Assembly (NCBI GenBank): GCA_913043235.1
Contig: CAJWLO010000019.1
Coordinates: forward strand, 1 to 51,760
DNA length: 51,760 nt
From: an uncultured Fidelibacterota bacterium
Lineage (GTDB): Bacteria > Fidelibacterota > Marinisomatia > Marinisomatales > UBA1611
Reading direction: 5' to 3'
This document shows positions 9,579 through 18,829 of this stretch, piece by piece. Position numbers and translations under genes: made by a program. Below the pieces are notes generated by a model that saw only the letters and a program-made list of their open reading frames with translations, ran no database searches and had not been told where the DNA came from. Numbering within the stretch: position 1 is the first letter of the stretch; every line of letters begins with the position of its first letter.

Positions 9579-9910
9579 TATCTCGACTCTCTTTAGTGAT
9601 TCCTAATGTATCTAATCCTTATGCAATGGGAGGTTTTCTTTAAGTAGACGGTTCTTGATATGTGTCGGCGTCATGTATATACTGTTATAATAATATTGTC
9701 CCAAACATTTATATGGGCGGTTAATTATTCATTAAAATTTGATGGTACTAAGTATTATATAAACCTGGTATACACTGGTCATTGCCTTTATTTCTAATAC
9801 ATCAGAAATCGTATAATACAATGTTTTTAATCCTTGGTATTCTGGAGGCAAGGAAAGGAGCTTTGAAATTGGATAAACATGGTTCAAAGAAGCTTTAGTA
9901 GAATTAACCT
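9579..9910. other. Gene-free stretch of about 330 bases
   Basis: I see no convincing coding frame, RNA gene, terminator hairpin or repeat here. The longest ATG-initiated frame near the right end encodes only about 25 residues (from about 9822). The stretch presumably holds the 3' end of the amidohydrolase message and the promoter of the glycosyltransferase gene, but I cannot point to a clear -35/-10 pair. Confidence 0.5.
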
Positions 9911-10588
9911 ATGTACGAGCCAATATTATCTGTTATTATACCCGTCTATAATGAAAAAGCAACCTGCCAGGAGCTAATTGAACGGGTAAAAGCGGTCGGT
10001 ATTGAAAAACAGATTATTGTGGTTAATGATGGCTCTAACGATGGTTCCCGTGAATTACTGGAATCTATTTCCGGTATTCATTTAATCCACCATGAGTTAA
10101 ACGAGGGTAAAGGTTCTGCTGTACAGACAGCTCTCAATTACTGCACGGGGAAATATGTTATCCTTCAGGATGGTGATTTGGAATATGATCCACGTTCTTA
10201 TCACGCATTATTGCAGCCAATTATCAGTAAGAAAGTAGATATTGTCTTTGGTAGCCGCTGGGTGAACCAGGATAATAAAAACTCATATCATACGCTTGGT
10301 AATAAAATGATCACATGGTTTTCAAACTTTATTAATGGGGAATCGGTTACTGATGTAGCATCCTGTTACAAAGTACTATCCTTGGAACATTTACGGGGAC
10401 TAAGCCTAAAGTCAAAGGGCTTTGGTTTGGAAACAGAAATTGCAGCCAAAGTTTTTCGCCGAGGCTACACAGTGATGGAGGTTGCTGTGAGCTACAACCG
10501 GCGGAAAATAGAGGAAGGGAAAAAACTGCGTCTGATCGATGGATTGATCTCGGCCTGGAGTTGTTTGCGATTTCGGTTTATTGATTAA
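9911..10588 (+). CDS. Family 2 glycosyltransferase, polyprenyl-phosphate sugar synthase-like
   Basis: The 225-residue protein is a GT-A fold of the DPM1/Ppm1 type. These enzymes transfer mannose or glucose from a nucleotide sugar to polyprenyl phosphate at the inner face of the membrane. Motifs are SVIIPVYNE at 7-15, VVNDGSNDGS at 37-46, and the metal-binding DGD at 87-89 within LQDGDLEYDP. FGSRW lies further on. Unlike many relatives it has no C-terminal membrane segment, so it would be soluble or peripheral. The sugar and acceptor are not predictable. rpmB lies about 95 bases downstream. Confidence 0.9.
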   Translation: MYEPILSVIIPVYNEKATCQELIERVKAVGIEKQIIVVNDGSNDGSRELLESISGIHLIHHELNEGKGSAVQTALNYCTGKYVILQDGDLEYDPRSYHALLQPIISKKVDIVFGSRWVNQDNKNSYHTLGNKMITWFSNFINGESVTDVASCYKVLSLEHLRGLSLKSKGFGLETEIAAKVFRRGYTVMEVAVSYNRRKIEEGKKLRLIDGLISAWSCLRFRFID

Positions 10589-10683
10589 TAATTTGACAGA
10601 AAGATTATTTTGTGCGACCGGAAAAGAGTTTTAAGTTTGCGCTAAATTCTTTCAAGTAATTAAACTTTTTCCACGAGAATATT

Positions 10684-10920
10684 ATGAGTAGAGTATGTGA
10701 TGTAACAGGTAAAAAGCCCATGTTTGGCAACAATGTGAGCCACGCCCATAATAAAAGTCGCCGCCGATTTAATATTAACTTGCAGCGCAAAAAATTTTGG
10801 TTGCCGAATGAAAAACGCTATATCACTCTGAGACTTTCCACCAGAGGAATGCGCATCATTGATAAAAAAGGAATTACACGTGTAGTGAATGAATTGCGAG
10901 CCAAAGGTGTAAAAGTTTAG
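10684..10920 (+). CDS. rpmB: 50S ribosomal protein L28
   Basis: The 78 residues match L28 throughout: [12 protein letters not shown] at the start, [15 protein letters not shown] at about 16-30 and a basic C-terminus with [11 protein letters not shown]28 is part of the large ribosomal subunit. The gene stands alone, without its frequent partner rpmG, and ends at a strong intrinsic terminator that separates it from the oppositely directed ftsZ. Confidence 0.97.
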   Translation: MSRVCDVTGKKPMFGNNVSHAHNKSRRRFNINLQRKKFWLPNEKRYITLRLSTRGMRIIDKKGITRVVNELRAKGVKV

Positions 10921-10945
10921 TTATATCTATATATTAAAACACAAT

Positions 10946-10970
10946 AAAGCCCCGTTTCCGGGGCTTTTTT
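10946..10970 (+). terminator. Intrinsic terminator after rpmB
   Basis: A 9-base-pair stem (AAAGCCCCG / CGGGGCTTT) with a TTTC loop runs directly into a T-tract on the plus strand. It lies 25 bases past the rpmB stop. On the minus strand the following T-tract is weak, so it probably does less for ftsZ. Confidence 0.92.
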
Positions 10971-11000
10971 GTGTTAAGCAAATTTGATATTTAACCAGTT

Positions 11001-12203
11001 TTAATCATGTTGTCGGCGGATAAATGCCGGAACCTGAAGATCCTGCCCATAAATAACGACAGGTTTTTCTTGGGTATCATCAAACTTCATTACAGGTTTA
11101 TGTTTTTCAGACGCTTCCTGAATAACTTCTGGTTCCTGCTGAATGTGGAGGGGTCTATTTTCCCGTTCCTGAAGGGTTCGGGTGTGTGGTGTATCGAAAG
11201 TTTGTTTCGGAGATTCAGTATTTTTCATTTCTTGCACTGCTTTTGGCATATGGAATCCAGTAGCGATTACAGTAACCCGGATCTCTTCATGCATATTTGG
11301 ATCGATCACAGCACCAAAAATGATATTTGCGGAAGGTCCAGCTTCTTCGAAAATAATGCTGGTTGCTTCGTTTGCCTCCATAAGGGTGAGGTCATTACCG
11401 CCGGTGATATTTACTAATACACCTTGCGCGCCTTTAATACTGGCATCATCAAGTAAAGGGCTGGAAATGGCCTGCTGAGCTGCAAGAACTGCACGTTCAT
11501 CACCTGTAGCTACCCCTGTACCCATAATGGCTTCACCCATGTTTTTCATTATTGTTTCCACATCGGCAAAGTCTAGGTTGATCACACCCTGTACATTGAT
11601 CAGATCTGATATTCCTTTTGCCGCTTGGTGCAAAATAGTGTCAGCCATATTAAATGCTTCGGGAAGTGTTGTAGATTTATCTACAATAGACATCAATTTC
11701 TGATTTGGGATGGAAATTACGGTATCGCAGGCTTTCTTCATTTCTGCTAATCCTTCTAGAGCGCGGTTCATTCGTTTTGGACCTTCAAAACTGAAAGGTA
11801 GAGTGATAATACCTACAGTCAATACACCCTGTTCTCTAGATACTTGAGCTACTACCGGTGCAGCACCTGTTCCCGTTCCACCACCCATACCGGCAGTTAT
11901 AAAGGCCATATCAGCACCGTCTAAAAGAGCAGAAATCGCCTCCCGGTCCGCTTCAAGAGCTTCCTTGCCTACATTGGAATTAGCTCCTGCGCCAAGACCT
12001 TTTGTTAAATTTTTTCCAATCTGTATTTTATTTTCAGATGGGTTACTGTCCAAATCTTGAGCATCTGTGTTGATAACAATGAAATCAACACCTTGCATGC
12101 CGGATGTTATCATACGGGTAACGGCGTTTCCACCAGCACCTCCAACACCGATTACTTTTAGATTTGCTTTTTGTTCAGATAGACTATCAAACTCAAACAG
12201 CAT
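11001..12203 (-). CDS. ftsZ: Cell division GTPase FtsZ
   Basis: FtsZ polymerises with GTP into the Z ring that organises division. The tubulin signature GGGTGTG lies at residues 107-113, and the N-terminal [10 protein letters not shown] at 19-28 binds nucleotide. The GTPase fold ends near residue 320. An unstructured linker rich in Glu, Lys and Pro follows, then the conserved end [13 protein letters not shown] that binds FtsA and other membrane tethers. The length of 400 is usual. It is the last gene of the dcw cluster, 24 bases after ftsA. Confidence 0.98.
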   Translation of the reverse strand: MLFEFDSLSEQKANLKVIGVGGAGGNAVTRMITSGMQGVDFIVINTDAQDLDSNPSENKIQIGKNLTKGLGAGANSNVGKEALEADREAISALLDGADMAFITAGMGGGTGTGAAPVVAQVSREQGVLTVGIITLPFSFEGPKRMNRALEGLAEMKKACDTVISIPNQKLMSIVDKSTTLPEAFNMADTILHQAAKGISDLINVQGVINLDFADVETIMKNMGEAIMGTGVATGDERAVLAAQQAISSPLLDDASIKGAQGVLVNITGGNDLTLMEANEATSIIFEEAGPSANIIFGAVIDPNMHEEIRVTVIATGFHMPKAVQEMKNTESPKQTFDTPHTRTLQERENRPLHIQQEPEVIQEASEKHKPVMKFDDTQEKPVVIYGQDLQVPAFIRRQHD

Positions 12204-12227
12204 GATTGTTCTCCTTTACTGGTTTGG

Positions 12228-13505
12228 TTAAAATAGGTCTTCGATGGTATGTCGAATTTTTTCAAATATTCCTTTGATACCTATATTTAGGGGTTTTGAA
12301 ATACGTACATGATCGGTTGCCATAAATGGCCAAAGCAGTAAACCCAGTGCTGTAGCGAAATTGGGATTTTCGGCAATATCCGTAATTCCCTCTATATTTT
12401 CTGGATTTCCAATGCGAACCTTTACATTCAGGATGTCTTCAGCTAGGGCTATAATATTGCGGAGCCGAGCACCTCCTCCAGTGAGTACAATTCCGTACGT
12501 CAAGGGTTCTTTGATATCTGCTCTTGAGATTTCGTGGATAACCATTTGAAAAATTTCCTGCATCCTGGCTTCGACGTATCGGGAAACTTCCTGCTCCGGT
12601 ATGGATCGTTTTAATTGGCCTTCTTTTGCGGGAAGATCTATTTCCAGTTTTTCTGAAGACATAGATGATTTCGCAGATGCATATTTGATCTTAATCTCCT
12701 CGGCTTCCTTTACACCAATTTGAAGCATTACCGCAATATCATTAGTTACGCTGGATGTACCCAATGGAATCACTGCTGAATGCCGAATTGATTTTCCATG
12801 GTAAACAGCAATATTTGTAGTAGATGCTCCAATTTCTACTAGAGTCACACCTAGCTCTTTTTCATCTTCTGTCAATACAGATAAACCGGCAGCCAGAGGC
12901 TGGAATACAAGTCCCTCTATCATAACTCCTAATTCTTCAACGCAGTTCACCAAATTGTTCATTGCTGTAGTAGCCGCAGTTACCAGATGCACACGGCCTT
13001 CCAATCTCCGTCCAGTCATGCCAATAGGATTTTTTATTTCTTCGATGGTGTCGACTAGATACTCCTGGGGCAATGTATGGAGAATATCTCTATCAACCGG
13101 CAGTGAAACAGCTTGGGCCAGATCTAGGACTTGGTATATATCTCGCTCATCGATTGGTCGTTCAATTAAGATTCCCGGACTTCCGTTTCCGCGATTCAGT
13201 GCAATCGCTGCCTGTGTGTTTAAACTTCGAATATGATCCCCGGTAATGGACAAAATTGATTTTGTTATTTTGACACTAGCCATGGTTTCCGCTTCATTCA
13301 TTGATGCTTCTATTTGCTCAATTAATAGATCACGGTGTACAATTGACCCACGTCGAATTCCGGAAGAGGATACGGAACCTATCCCCAACAATTTAATTTT
13401 TGTTCTTTTCTCATTGGTTTGACCAATAACACACGTTATAATATCAGAACCTATATCCAGACCGGAAATAATATGTTGATCCTGCCCATTACTGATGGGG
13501 TTCAT
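12228..13505 (-). CDS. ftsA: Cell division protein FtsA
   Basis: FtsA is an actin-like ATPase that ties FtsZ filaments to the inner membrane and recruits later division proteins. The nucleotide-binding pieces are GLDIGSDIITCVIG at 15-28, VEIGASTTNIAVYHG in the middle and VLTGGGARLRNI near 345. The last 15 or so residues (KGIFEKIRHTIEDLF) form the amphipathic membrane-targeting helix. The gene starts in an ATGA overlap with the ftsQ stop, implying coupled translation. Confidence 0.97.
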   Translation of the reverse strand: MNPISNGQDQHIISGLDIGSDIITCVIGQTNEKRTKIKLLGIGSVSSSGIRRGSIVHRDLLIEQIEASMNEAETMASVKITKSILSITGDHIRSLNTQAAIALNRGNGSPGILIERPIDERDIYQVLDLAQAVSLPVDRDILHTLPQEYLVDTIEEIKNPIGMTGRRLEGRVHLVTAATTAMNNLVNCVEELGVMIEGLVFQPLAAGLSVLTEDEKELGVTLVEIGASTTNIAVYHGKSIRHSAVIPLGTSSVTNDIAVMLQIGVKEAEEIKIKYASAKSSMSSEKLEIDLPAKEGQLKRSIPEQEVSRYVEARMQEIFQMVIHEISRADIKEPLTYGIVLTGGGARLRNIIALAEDILNVKVRIGNPENIEGITDIAENPNFATALGLLLWPFMATDHVRISKPLNIGIKGIFEKIRHTIEDLF

Positions 13506-14272
13506 GATCGGCGATCCTTGGCAATTATCTGGTTATTATATCTCATGTCCAGGTATGAAAAGTCAGTTAATTCTTTGAGTGGCTCTAAATCGATCTTAAA
13601 TTGTTTTAATATTTCAATCTTGTTCCAGAAATCTTTATTCCCCAATAAGATTTTTGTTGGTTCTTCCGCTAGAATCAATTCGATATCATTGTCCGAAACC
13701 AACCTGATTTCTGAAAGATTATCATAAAGAAAGCTGTAATCCTGACGAAGATGGCTTAACCATTCAATGGATTCCTTAACTTTCACAGACAGCACTTTTT
13801 CTCCTGCGGGATATAATTTTGGATCCGGGTTGAAATTAGATAGGGAAGGAATGGGGAAGTCACCCATATTCTCCATATCCGGTAAGATAAAACCATCTTC
13901 ATCCAGCATGACCATGGGTTGTGTATTTAAAATAGCAATGGGTGTACGTTCCATTATCTCGATCACAATAGTTCCTGGAAAACGATGGCTTAATCGAGCA
14001 GCACGTACATATGGATGACTTTCGACTAATTCCGTAATCTGGATCAGATCAACATCATCTAAGATTGTACCCGTTAACTTCCCAAAGGTATCTCTGTAAT
14101 CTTCCTCATCTAATATAATCGTATTCGAAAACACAATATTTTTTATTACCAACGCATTGTTGATACCTGACCACCAGAATGATATCCAAACCAGCGAAAA
14201 GATTGCTACACATGCTAATGTAGAAATCAATATTTTATACCAGGTTATATTTTTTTTCTTCTTACGACTCAT
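13502..14272 (-). CDS. ftsQ: Cell division protein FtsQ
   Basis: FtsQ is a single-pass protein that links early and late divisome parts through FtsB and FtsL. A basic stretch (RKKKK) is followed by one membrane helix at about residues 12-35. A POTRA domain comes next (NAL VIKNIVFSNT region), then the FtsQ beta domain with ERTPIAIL. Overall similarity is low, as is common for FtsQ, and the position between murB and ftsA supports the call. I chose the ATG at 14272; an in-frame TTG at 14281 would add three residues. The start overlaps the end of murB. Confidence 0.9.
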   Translation of the reverse strand: MSRKKKKNITWYKILISTLACVAIFSLVWISFWWSGINNALVIKNIVFSNTIILDEEDYRDTFGKLTGTILDDVDLIQITELVESHPYVRAARLSHRFPGTIVIEIMERTPIAILNTQPMVMLDEDGFILPDMENMGDFPIPSLSNFNPDPKLYPAGEKVLSVKVKESIEWLSHLRQDYSFLYDNLSEIRLVSDNDIELILAEEPTKILLGNKDFWNKIEILKQFKIDLEPLKELTDFSYLDMRYNNQIIAKDRRS

Positions 14273-15179
14273 ACGGTTCAAGATCTTTTTTATTGAACCC
14301 GATGGTTTTTACTTCCAAATCGAGTTTTATTTTAAACTTTTCGTACACTCTTTTACGGGTAATCCGAATTAATTCAGCAATATCTGCAGCTTTTGCATCG
14401 CCATGATTTACAAAAAAATTTGCATGATGCGTTGAAATCTCAGCTCCTCCAACTTTTGTTCCTTTTAGTCCAGCTTGGTCAATTAAATAACCAGCAGCTT
14501 GGTGACCAGGGTTTTTAAAAACGCTACCCGCAGAACGAAAACGCAAAGGTTGTGACGATTTACGCCCCTTGCTGGCTTTATGGCTATTTTCCTTTATCAG
14601 CTGCGGATTTCCATGTTTAAGGTGAAATCGAGCCGAAAGGATAAATTCATCCTTGTTGAATGTGGAAAAACGATATGCAAAATCTATTTCAGCATAATTT
14701 AAAGTTTTAATTTGTCCATTCATTTTCATCAAATCCACATTCATCAGGTTATTAGAAATCTCACCGCCAAAGGCTCCTGCATTCATAACCAGTGCACCTC
14801 CAACAGTTCCTGGTACACCAATAAGACTTTCCAAACCCGTCAAATTCCTTTTCACGCATTCTTTTACAAGTCGACCCAACATGACTCCAGATTCTGCGAT
14901 AACGTAACCATTTGAAAATTTAAGGTTGGTTAGGACTTTGGCGGGTGTGATAACAATGCCCTCAATACCCTGATCTGCAACAAGTAGATTGGATCCGGAT
15001 CCAATAAAATAAATTCTAATGTTTTGCTGTGATGCGAACTTGAGAATATTGGAAAGGTCTTTTCTATCATTTGGAGTGATAAAAGCTACAGCAGGACCGC
15101 CAACCCCGTAGGTTGTGTGACGGCTCATAGGTTCATTTTCCAAAAGTGTACCATGAACAATTGATCTCAACTCTACCAT
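14262..15179 (-). CDS. murB: UDP-N-acetylenolpyruvoylglucosamine reductase
   Basis: MurB is a flavoenzyme that reduces the enolpyruvyl group to give UDP-MurNAc, the second committed step of peptidoglycan synthesis. The FAD-binding parts are seen in YFIGSGSNLLVAD and in GLESLIGVPGTVGGALVMNAGAFGGEI. RSAGSVFKNP carries the catalytic Ser, and the C-terminal part has GGAEISTHHANFFVN. This resembles the shorter type II MurB. The ATG at 15179 has AAGG nine bases upstream. A TTG at 15188 that overlaps the murC stop as TTGA is an alternative start. Confidence 0.96.
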   Translation of the reverse strand: MVELRSIVHGTLLENEPMSRHTTYGVGGPAVAFITPNDRKDLSNILKFASQQNIRIYFIGSGSNLLVADQGIEGIVITPAKVLTNLKFSNGYVIAESGVMLGRLVKECVKRNLTGLESLIGVPGTVGGALVMNAGAFGGEISNNLMNVDLMKMNGQIKTLNYAEIDFAYRFSTFNKDEFILSARFHLKHGNPQLIKENSHKASKGRKSSQPLRFRSAGSVFKNPGHQAAGYLIDQAGLKGTKVGGAEISTHHANFFVNHGDAKAADIAELIRITRKRVYEKFKIKLDLEVKTIGFNKKDLEPYES

Positions 15180-15184
15180 GAATT

Positions 15185-16582
15185 TCAACCTTTTACCTCA
15201 GTTACATTTTGTTCCAGGTGCCGGGCGTATGTTTCACTGTAGCGCCAGATACTTCCTGCACCTAAGGTAAGAATAAGATCATTTGATTGAACGATTTGAT
15301 CGAGTTCGGTTACAAGGTTATCCAGATCAGGTATAAAATAACACTTATCCATGCCTGAATTTTTACATTCATTGTAAATGAGTTCAGCTGTGATTCCAGG
15401 AATGGGTTTTTCCCTGGCCGGATAAATATCGGTTATGATAACTACGTCTGCATTCCCCAAGGCACAAGCGAATTCGCGGAAAAAGGCTTGTGTTCTGGTA
15501 TACAAATGAGGTTGAAACACAGCGATTACCCGTCTGTTCCAGCCACCCTTTGCTGCCTTAAGAGTTGCGTCAATTTCGGTAGGGTGATGGGCATAATCGT
15601 CTACGACCATAATATTATGATGACATCCCTTGATTTCAAAACGACGTCGAACACCCTTGTATTTTCTAATTCCATTCTGAATCATAGAAAAAGAAAGGCC
15701 CATTTCTAATCCGATCACGACGGCAGCTAAGGAGTTCAGAACATTATGTTCGCCGGGAACATTGATCTGAATATCTCCCAGATTTTCCTCCGCGCAAAAA
15801 ACTGAATATGTAGATTGTGAGGCATCAAATCGGAGGTTTTTCGCTCGGTAGGCCGCATCCCTCGACCGTCCATAGGTGGTCATGGGCCTTTCAATTTTTG
15901 ATATTATATTCCTGATTCCTAGGGAATCTGCACAAACTATTATCTCTCCATAAAAAGGAATAGATTGACAAAACTGTAGGAAAGCATCCTGAAGGTCAGA
16001 TAAATCTTCGTAGCAATCCGTATGCTCGAGTTCTATATTAGTTATTACACCTATGGTAGGCTTCAGTGCCAGAAAACTGCGGTCAAATTCATCAGCTTCA
16101 ACCACGATGATGTCACCGTCGCCCAATTTAGAATTTGTATCCAGATTTTGTACAAGACCGCCCACAACAAGGGTAGGGTCCATTTTCGCATGGGATAATA
16201 CAGTCCCAATCATTGAAGATGTGGTAGTTTTACCATGAGTTCCACCAACGGCAATACTTGTTTCTTTGACAGATATAAGCTCACCAAGCATTTCTGCTCT
16301 CCTGATAATAGGAATACCTTTTTGTCGTGCTTTAATGATTTCTGGATTTTCAAGCTGTACCGCACTGGAGTAAACCAGTAAATCGGTTTTACCTACATTT
16401 AAAGGATCATGTCCAATTTTTACATCAATTCCAAGATTAAGTAAACGCTGTACATTATCTGAATTATTAATATCAGATCCAGTGACTGTAAACCCTAGGT
16501 TTAACAGTAATTCAGCAATACCACTCATGCCAATACCACCAATGCCTACAAAATGTACTTGATCTATTTTTCTAAATGTCAT
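15185..16582 (-). CDS. murC: UDP-N-acetylmuramate--L-alanine ligase
   Basis: MurC adds L-alanine to UDP-MurNAc using ATP. The N-terminal Rossmann domain begins HFVGIGGIGMSGIAELL. The P-loop is GGTHGKTTTSSM at about 113-124, and DDYAHHPTEI near 335 is the Mur ligase signature. The length of 465 is normal. The gene starts in an ATGA overlap with murG. Confidence 0.97.
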   Translation of the reverse strand: MTFRKIDQVHFVGIGGIGMSGIAELLLNLGFTVTGSDINNSDNVQRLLNLGIDVKIGHDPLNVGKTDLLVYSSAVQLENPEIIKARQKGIPIIRRAEMLGELISVKETSIAVGGTHGKTTTSSMIGTVLSHAKMDPTLVVGGLVQNLDTNSKLGDGDIIVVEADEFDRSFLALKPTIGVITNIELEHTDCYEDLSDLQDAFLQFCQSIPFYGEIIVCADSLGIRNIISKIERPMTTYGRSRDAAYRAKNLRFDASQSTYSVFCAEENLGDIQINVPGEHNVLNSLAAVVIGLEMGLSFSMIQNGIRKYKGVRRRFEIKGCHHNIMVVDDYAHHPTEIDATLKAAKGGWNRRVIAVFQPHLYTRTQAFFREFACALGNADVVIITDIYPAREKPIPGITAELIYNECKNSGMDKCYFIPDLDNLVTELDQIVQSNDLILTLGAGSIWRYSETYARHLEQNVTEVKG

Positions 16583-17679
16583 GCCGCAGCCTGAAATATT
16601 TGATCCACGATATCTTTTGTTGCATTGGGCCGTCCCAGTGCTTTGGAAGCCGCTGCCATTTTTTCAAGTTCTGTCTTATTATGAATTAGATTCATGATTG
16701 AAAGATAGAACTCCTGGGATTGTAATGATTTCTGGAATAAAATTCGTGCTGCGCCAGCATTGACCAAAGCTTGGGCATTCTTAGTTTGATGATCCGCAGA
16801 TGCAAAAGGAAAAGGAATCAGAATACTGGCTTTACCGCAAACAGTTATTTCAGCCAGTGTCAAAGCACCACTGCGGCAAATGATTAAGTCGGCTAGGGCA
16901 TATGCACTAGCCATATTATTAATAAAAGGTGTGATATGAATGTGGTCGTTATTGTGATTCTTATATTTTGGATATTCCAAATCCCCGGTCTGCCATAATA
17001 TTTGAAGTCCAGAACCGATAATCTTTTTCACAACTGTATTCATCAATTTATTTAAATAAACTGAACCTTGGCTCCCGCCGAAAAGAAAAATAGTTTTATT
17101 TTCTGGATCTAAATTGAATTCCTTTCCAGCATCTTTTTTTATACCATTATCAATACCTTGTCTGACTGGATTTCCAGTTAAAATCGTATCTTTATTCAGA
17201 TATTCGTTTGTTTCCTCGAAAGCGACGCAAATGGCTCGCGATCGATCAGCAAACCAGCGGGTCGTAATACCGGGAAAAGAATTTTGCTCCTGAAGCACAA
17301 TAGGGTGAGAATCATTTTGTCTGGTGGCCATATACAGTGGTAAGGCCGAAGCATAGCCGCCTGTACCTATAATAATCTGTGGGATAAAATCCTTATAGAG
17401 GGATCTGATTTTTATTATAGAACGAATGATTCGTCCTGGAAGCAATATATTGCGCCCAAAGCTCTTTAGGCTGATTCCCCGCTGGAGTCCGCGAATTGGT
17501 AGTAGTGTATGCCAAACGTCTTTTATAGGAAATACTTTGGCTTCCAATCCAAAATTGGATCCTACATAATGAATTCTGGCATCTGGCTCCCGGCGGTGTA
17601 TCTCTTCTCCGATTGCCAAAGCAGGAAAGAGATGGCCACCAGTACCCCCACCAGCGATCAATATATTGCGACTAACCAT
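16579..17679 (-). CDS. murG: UDP-N-acetylglucosamine--undecaprenyl-PP-MurNAc-pentapeptide GlcNAc transferase
   Basis: MurG makes lipid II on the inner face of the membrane. GGGTGGHLFPALAIG sits right at the N-terminus, and the C-terminal domain has FGGSQGS, ICRSGALTLAE and IPFPFASADHQTKNA, the nucleotide-sugar and membrane-contact motifs. I chose the ATG at 17679 because it makes an 8-base overlap with the ftsW stop, the same arrangement as at the ftsW/murD junction, and because GGAG lies upstream. An ATG-free extension to 17715 would add 12 residues with no family support. Confidence 0.96.
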   Translation of the reverse strand: MVSRNILIAGGGTGGHLFPALAIGEEIHRREPDARIHYVGSNFGLEAKVFPIKDVWHTLLPIRGLQRGISLKSFGRNILLPGRIIRSIIKIRSLYKDFIPQIIIGTGGYASALPLYMATRQNDSHPIVLQEQNSFPGITTRWFADRSRAICVAFEETNEYLNKDTILTGNPVRQGIDNGIKKDAGKEFNLDPENKTIFLFGGSQGSVYLNKLMNTVVKKIIGSGLQILWQTGDLEYPKYKNHNNDHIHITPFINNMASAYALADLIICRSGALTLAEITVCGKASILIPFPFASADHQTKNAQALVNAGAARILFQKSLQSQEFYLSIMNLIHNKTELEKMAAASKALGRPNATKDIVDQIFQAAA

Positions 17680-18829
17680 TAATAATTGGACTCCAGCTAC
17701 GTCTATTATTACCAACAGATCTTCTTGCTTGCGAAATATTTAAGAGAATACCAATCAAGGCCATATTTACTACCATTCCGGAGCCTCCATAACTGACCAT
17801 AGGCATGGGGAGGCCGGTTACCGGAAAAATACCGGTTACTACGGCGGCGTTCACAAATGCATAGAGAATAAAATTGAATGAAATTCCCACTGCCAGCAAT
17901 ACACCGAAATGATCTGTGCATTGCCTTGCGATTTTTAGGCCACGCAGGAATATCAATAGGAACAGGGTAATTACAGGAATTGTTCCAAGAATAAAACCTA
18001 GTTCTTCACCAATAATCGCAAAAATAAAATCTGTATGCGGAGTAGGTAGTAAATGATTCTTTTCAATACTATTTCCGAGACCAACACCGAATACTCCACC
18101 ATTTCCTAGGCTGATTAGGGACTGCTTAGCCTGGTAACCTACATCTGGCAAGTCTTCGAAACCGAACCAAGAAAGAATACGTTGTCTTCGGTATTCCCTG
18201 GATAAGAGAACTGGTATTCCAATGAGTAATCCGGATGCACCTGCCAGTGATAATTGTGACACTTTCACCCCACCAACAAATAAAATGATAATACCCAAAA
18301 TACCAATCATTACTGCTGTACTAAAGTCAGGTTGGACAACAATAAGTGACATAATAATAGTCAATATACCTATAGCCGGTAAAAACCCTGATTGAAAATC
18401 GTGCAGTTTATCACGTTTTTTATCTACATAATGAGCCATGTATATTAGAACTGACATGCGCGCTATATCGGATGTCTGAATTGAGAATGGGCCAAAGTAC
18501 ATCCACCGTGCCGGTTTGCTCCAGCCAAGCCCTTTCGCAAGATAAGTTATTTTGGTTGCCATCAGCAAAAGAATAGATCCAATTATCATGTAAAGGGCAA
18601 CATCCTTCAAGTGTCGATAATCTATGATTAGAAAAATCAAAAGACAGAATATACCAACCAGCAATCGTTTTAAATGGCCTTGCAAAAAAAGTGTATCAGT
18701 TTGGCCATTGGAATTAGCAAATGATTCATACCAACTGGCACTATAAAGCATTATCGTTCCCAGAACAGCTAAAAGCCCAAAATAGATCAATAGCTGACGG
18801 TCGTACCGTTGGATCAAGATATCAATCAT
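17672..18829 (-). CDS. ftsW: Peptidoglycan polymerase FtsW (SEDS family)
   Basis: FtsW joins lipid II units into glycan strands at the septum, working with FtsI. There are about ten membrane helices. Family marks are PDFSTAVMIG, YQAKQSLISLGNGGVFGVGLGNSIEK, LPTPHTDFIFAIIGEELGF and the C-terminal GLPMPMVSYGGSGM. I place the start at the ATG at 18829, which overlaps the murD stop by eight bases. The longer frame to 18901 runs deep into murD. The neighbourhood favours FtsW over RodA. Confidence 0.95.
   Translation of the reverse strand: MIDILIQRYDRQLLIYFGLLAVLGTIMLYSASWYESFANSNGQTDTLFLQGHLKRLLVGIFCLLIFLIIDYRHLKDVALYMIIGSILLLMATKITYLAKGLGWSKPARWMYFGPFSIQTSDIARMSVLIYMAHYVDKKRDKLHDFQSGFLPAIGILTIIMSLIVVQPDFSTAVMIGILGIIILFVGGVKVSQLSLAGASGLLIGIPVLLSREYRRQRILSWFGFEDLPDVGYQAKQSLISLGNGGVFGVGLGNSIEKNHLLPTPHTDFIFAIIGEELGFILGTIPVITLFLLIFLRGLKIARQCTDHFGVLLAVGISFNFILYAFVNAAVVTGIFPVTGLPMPMVSYGGSGMVVNMALIGILLNISQARRSVGNNRRSWSPIING

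Noticed and set aside
10589-10683. TTGACA at 10593-10598 as the rpmB promoter
   Set aside because: No acceptable -10 element lies 16-18 bases downstream.
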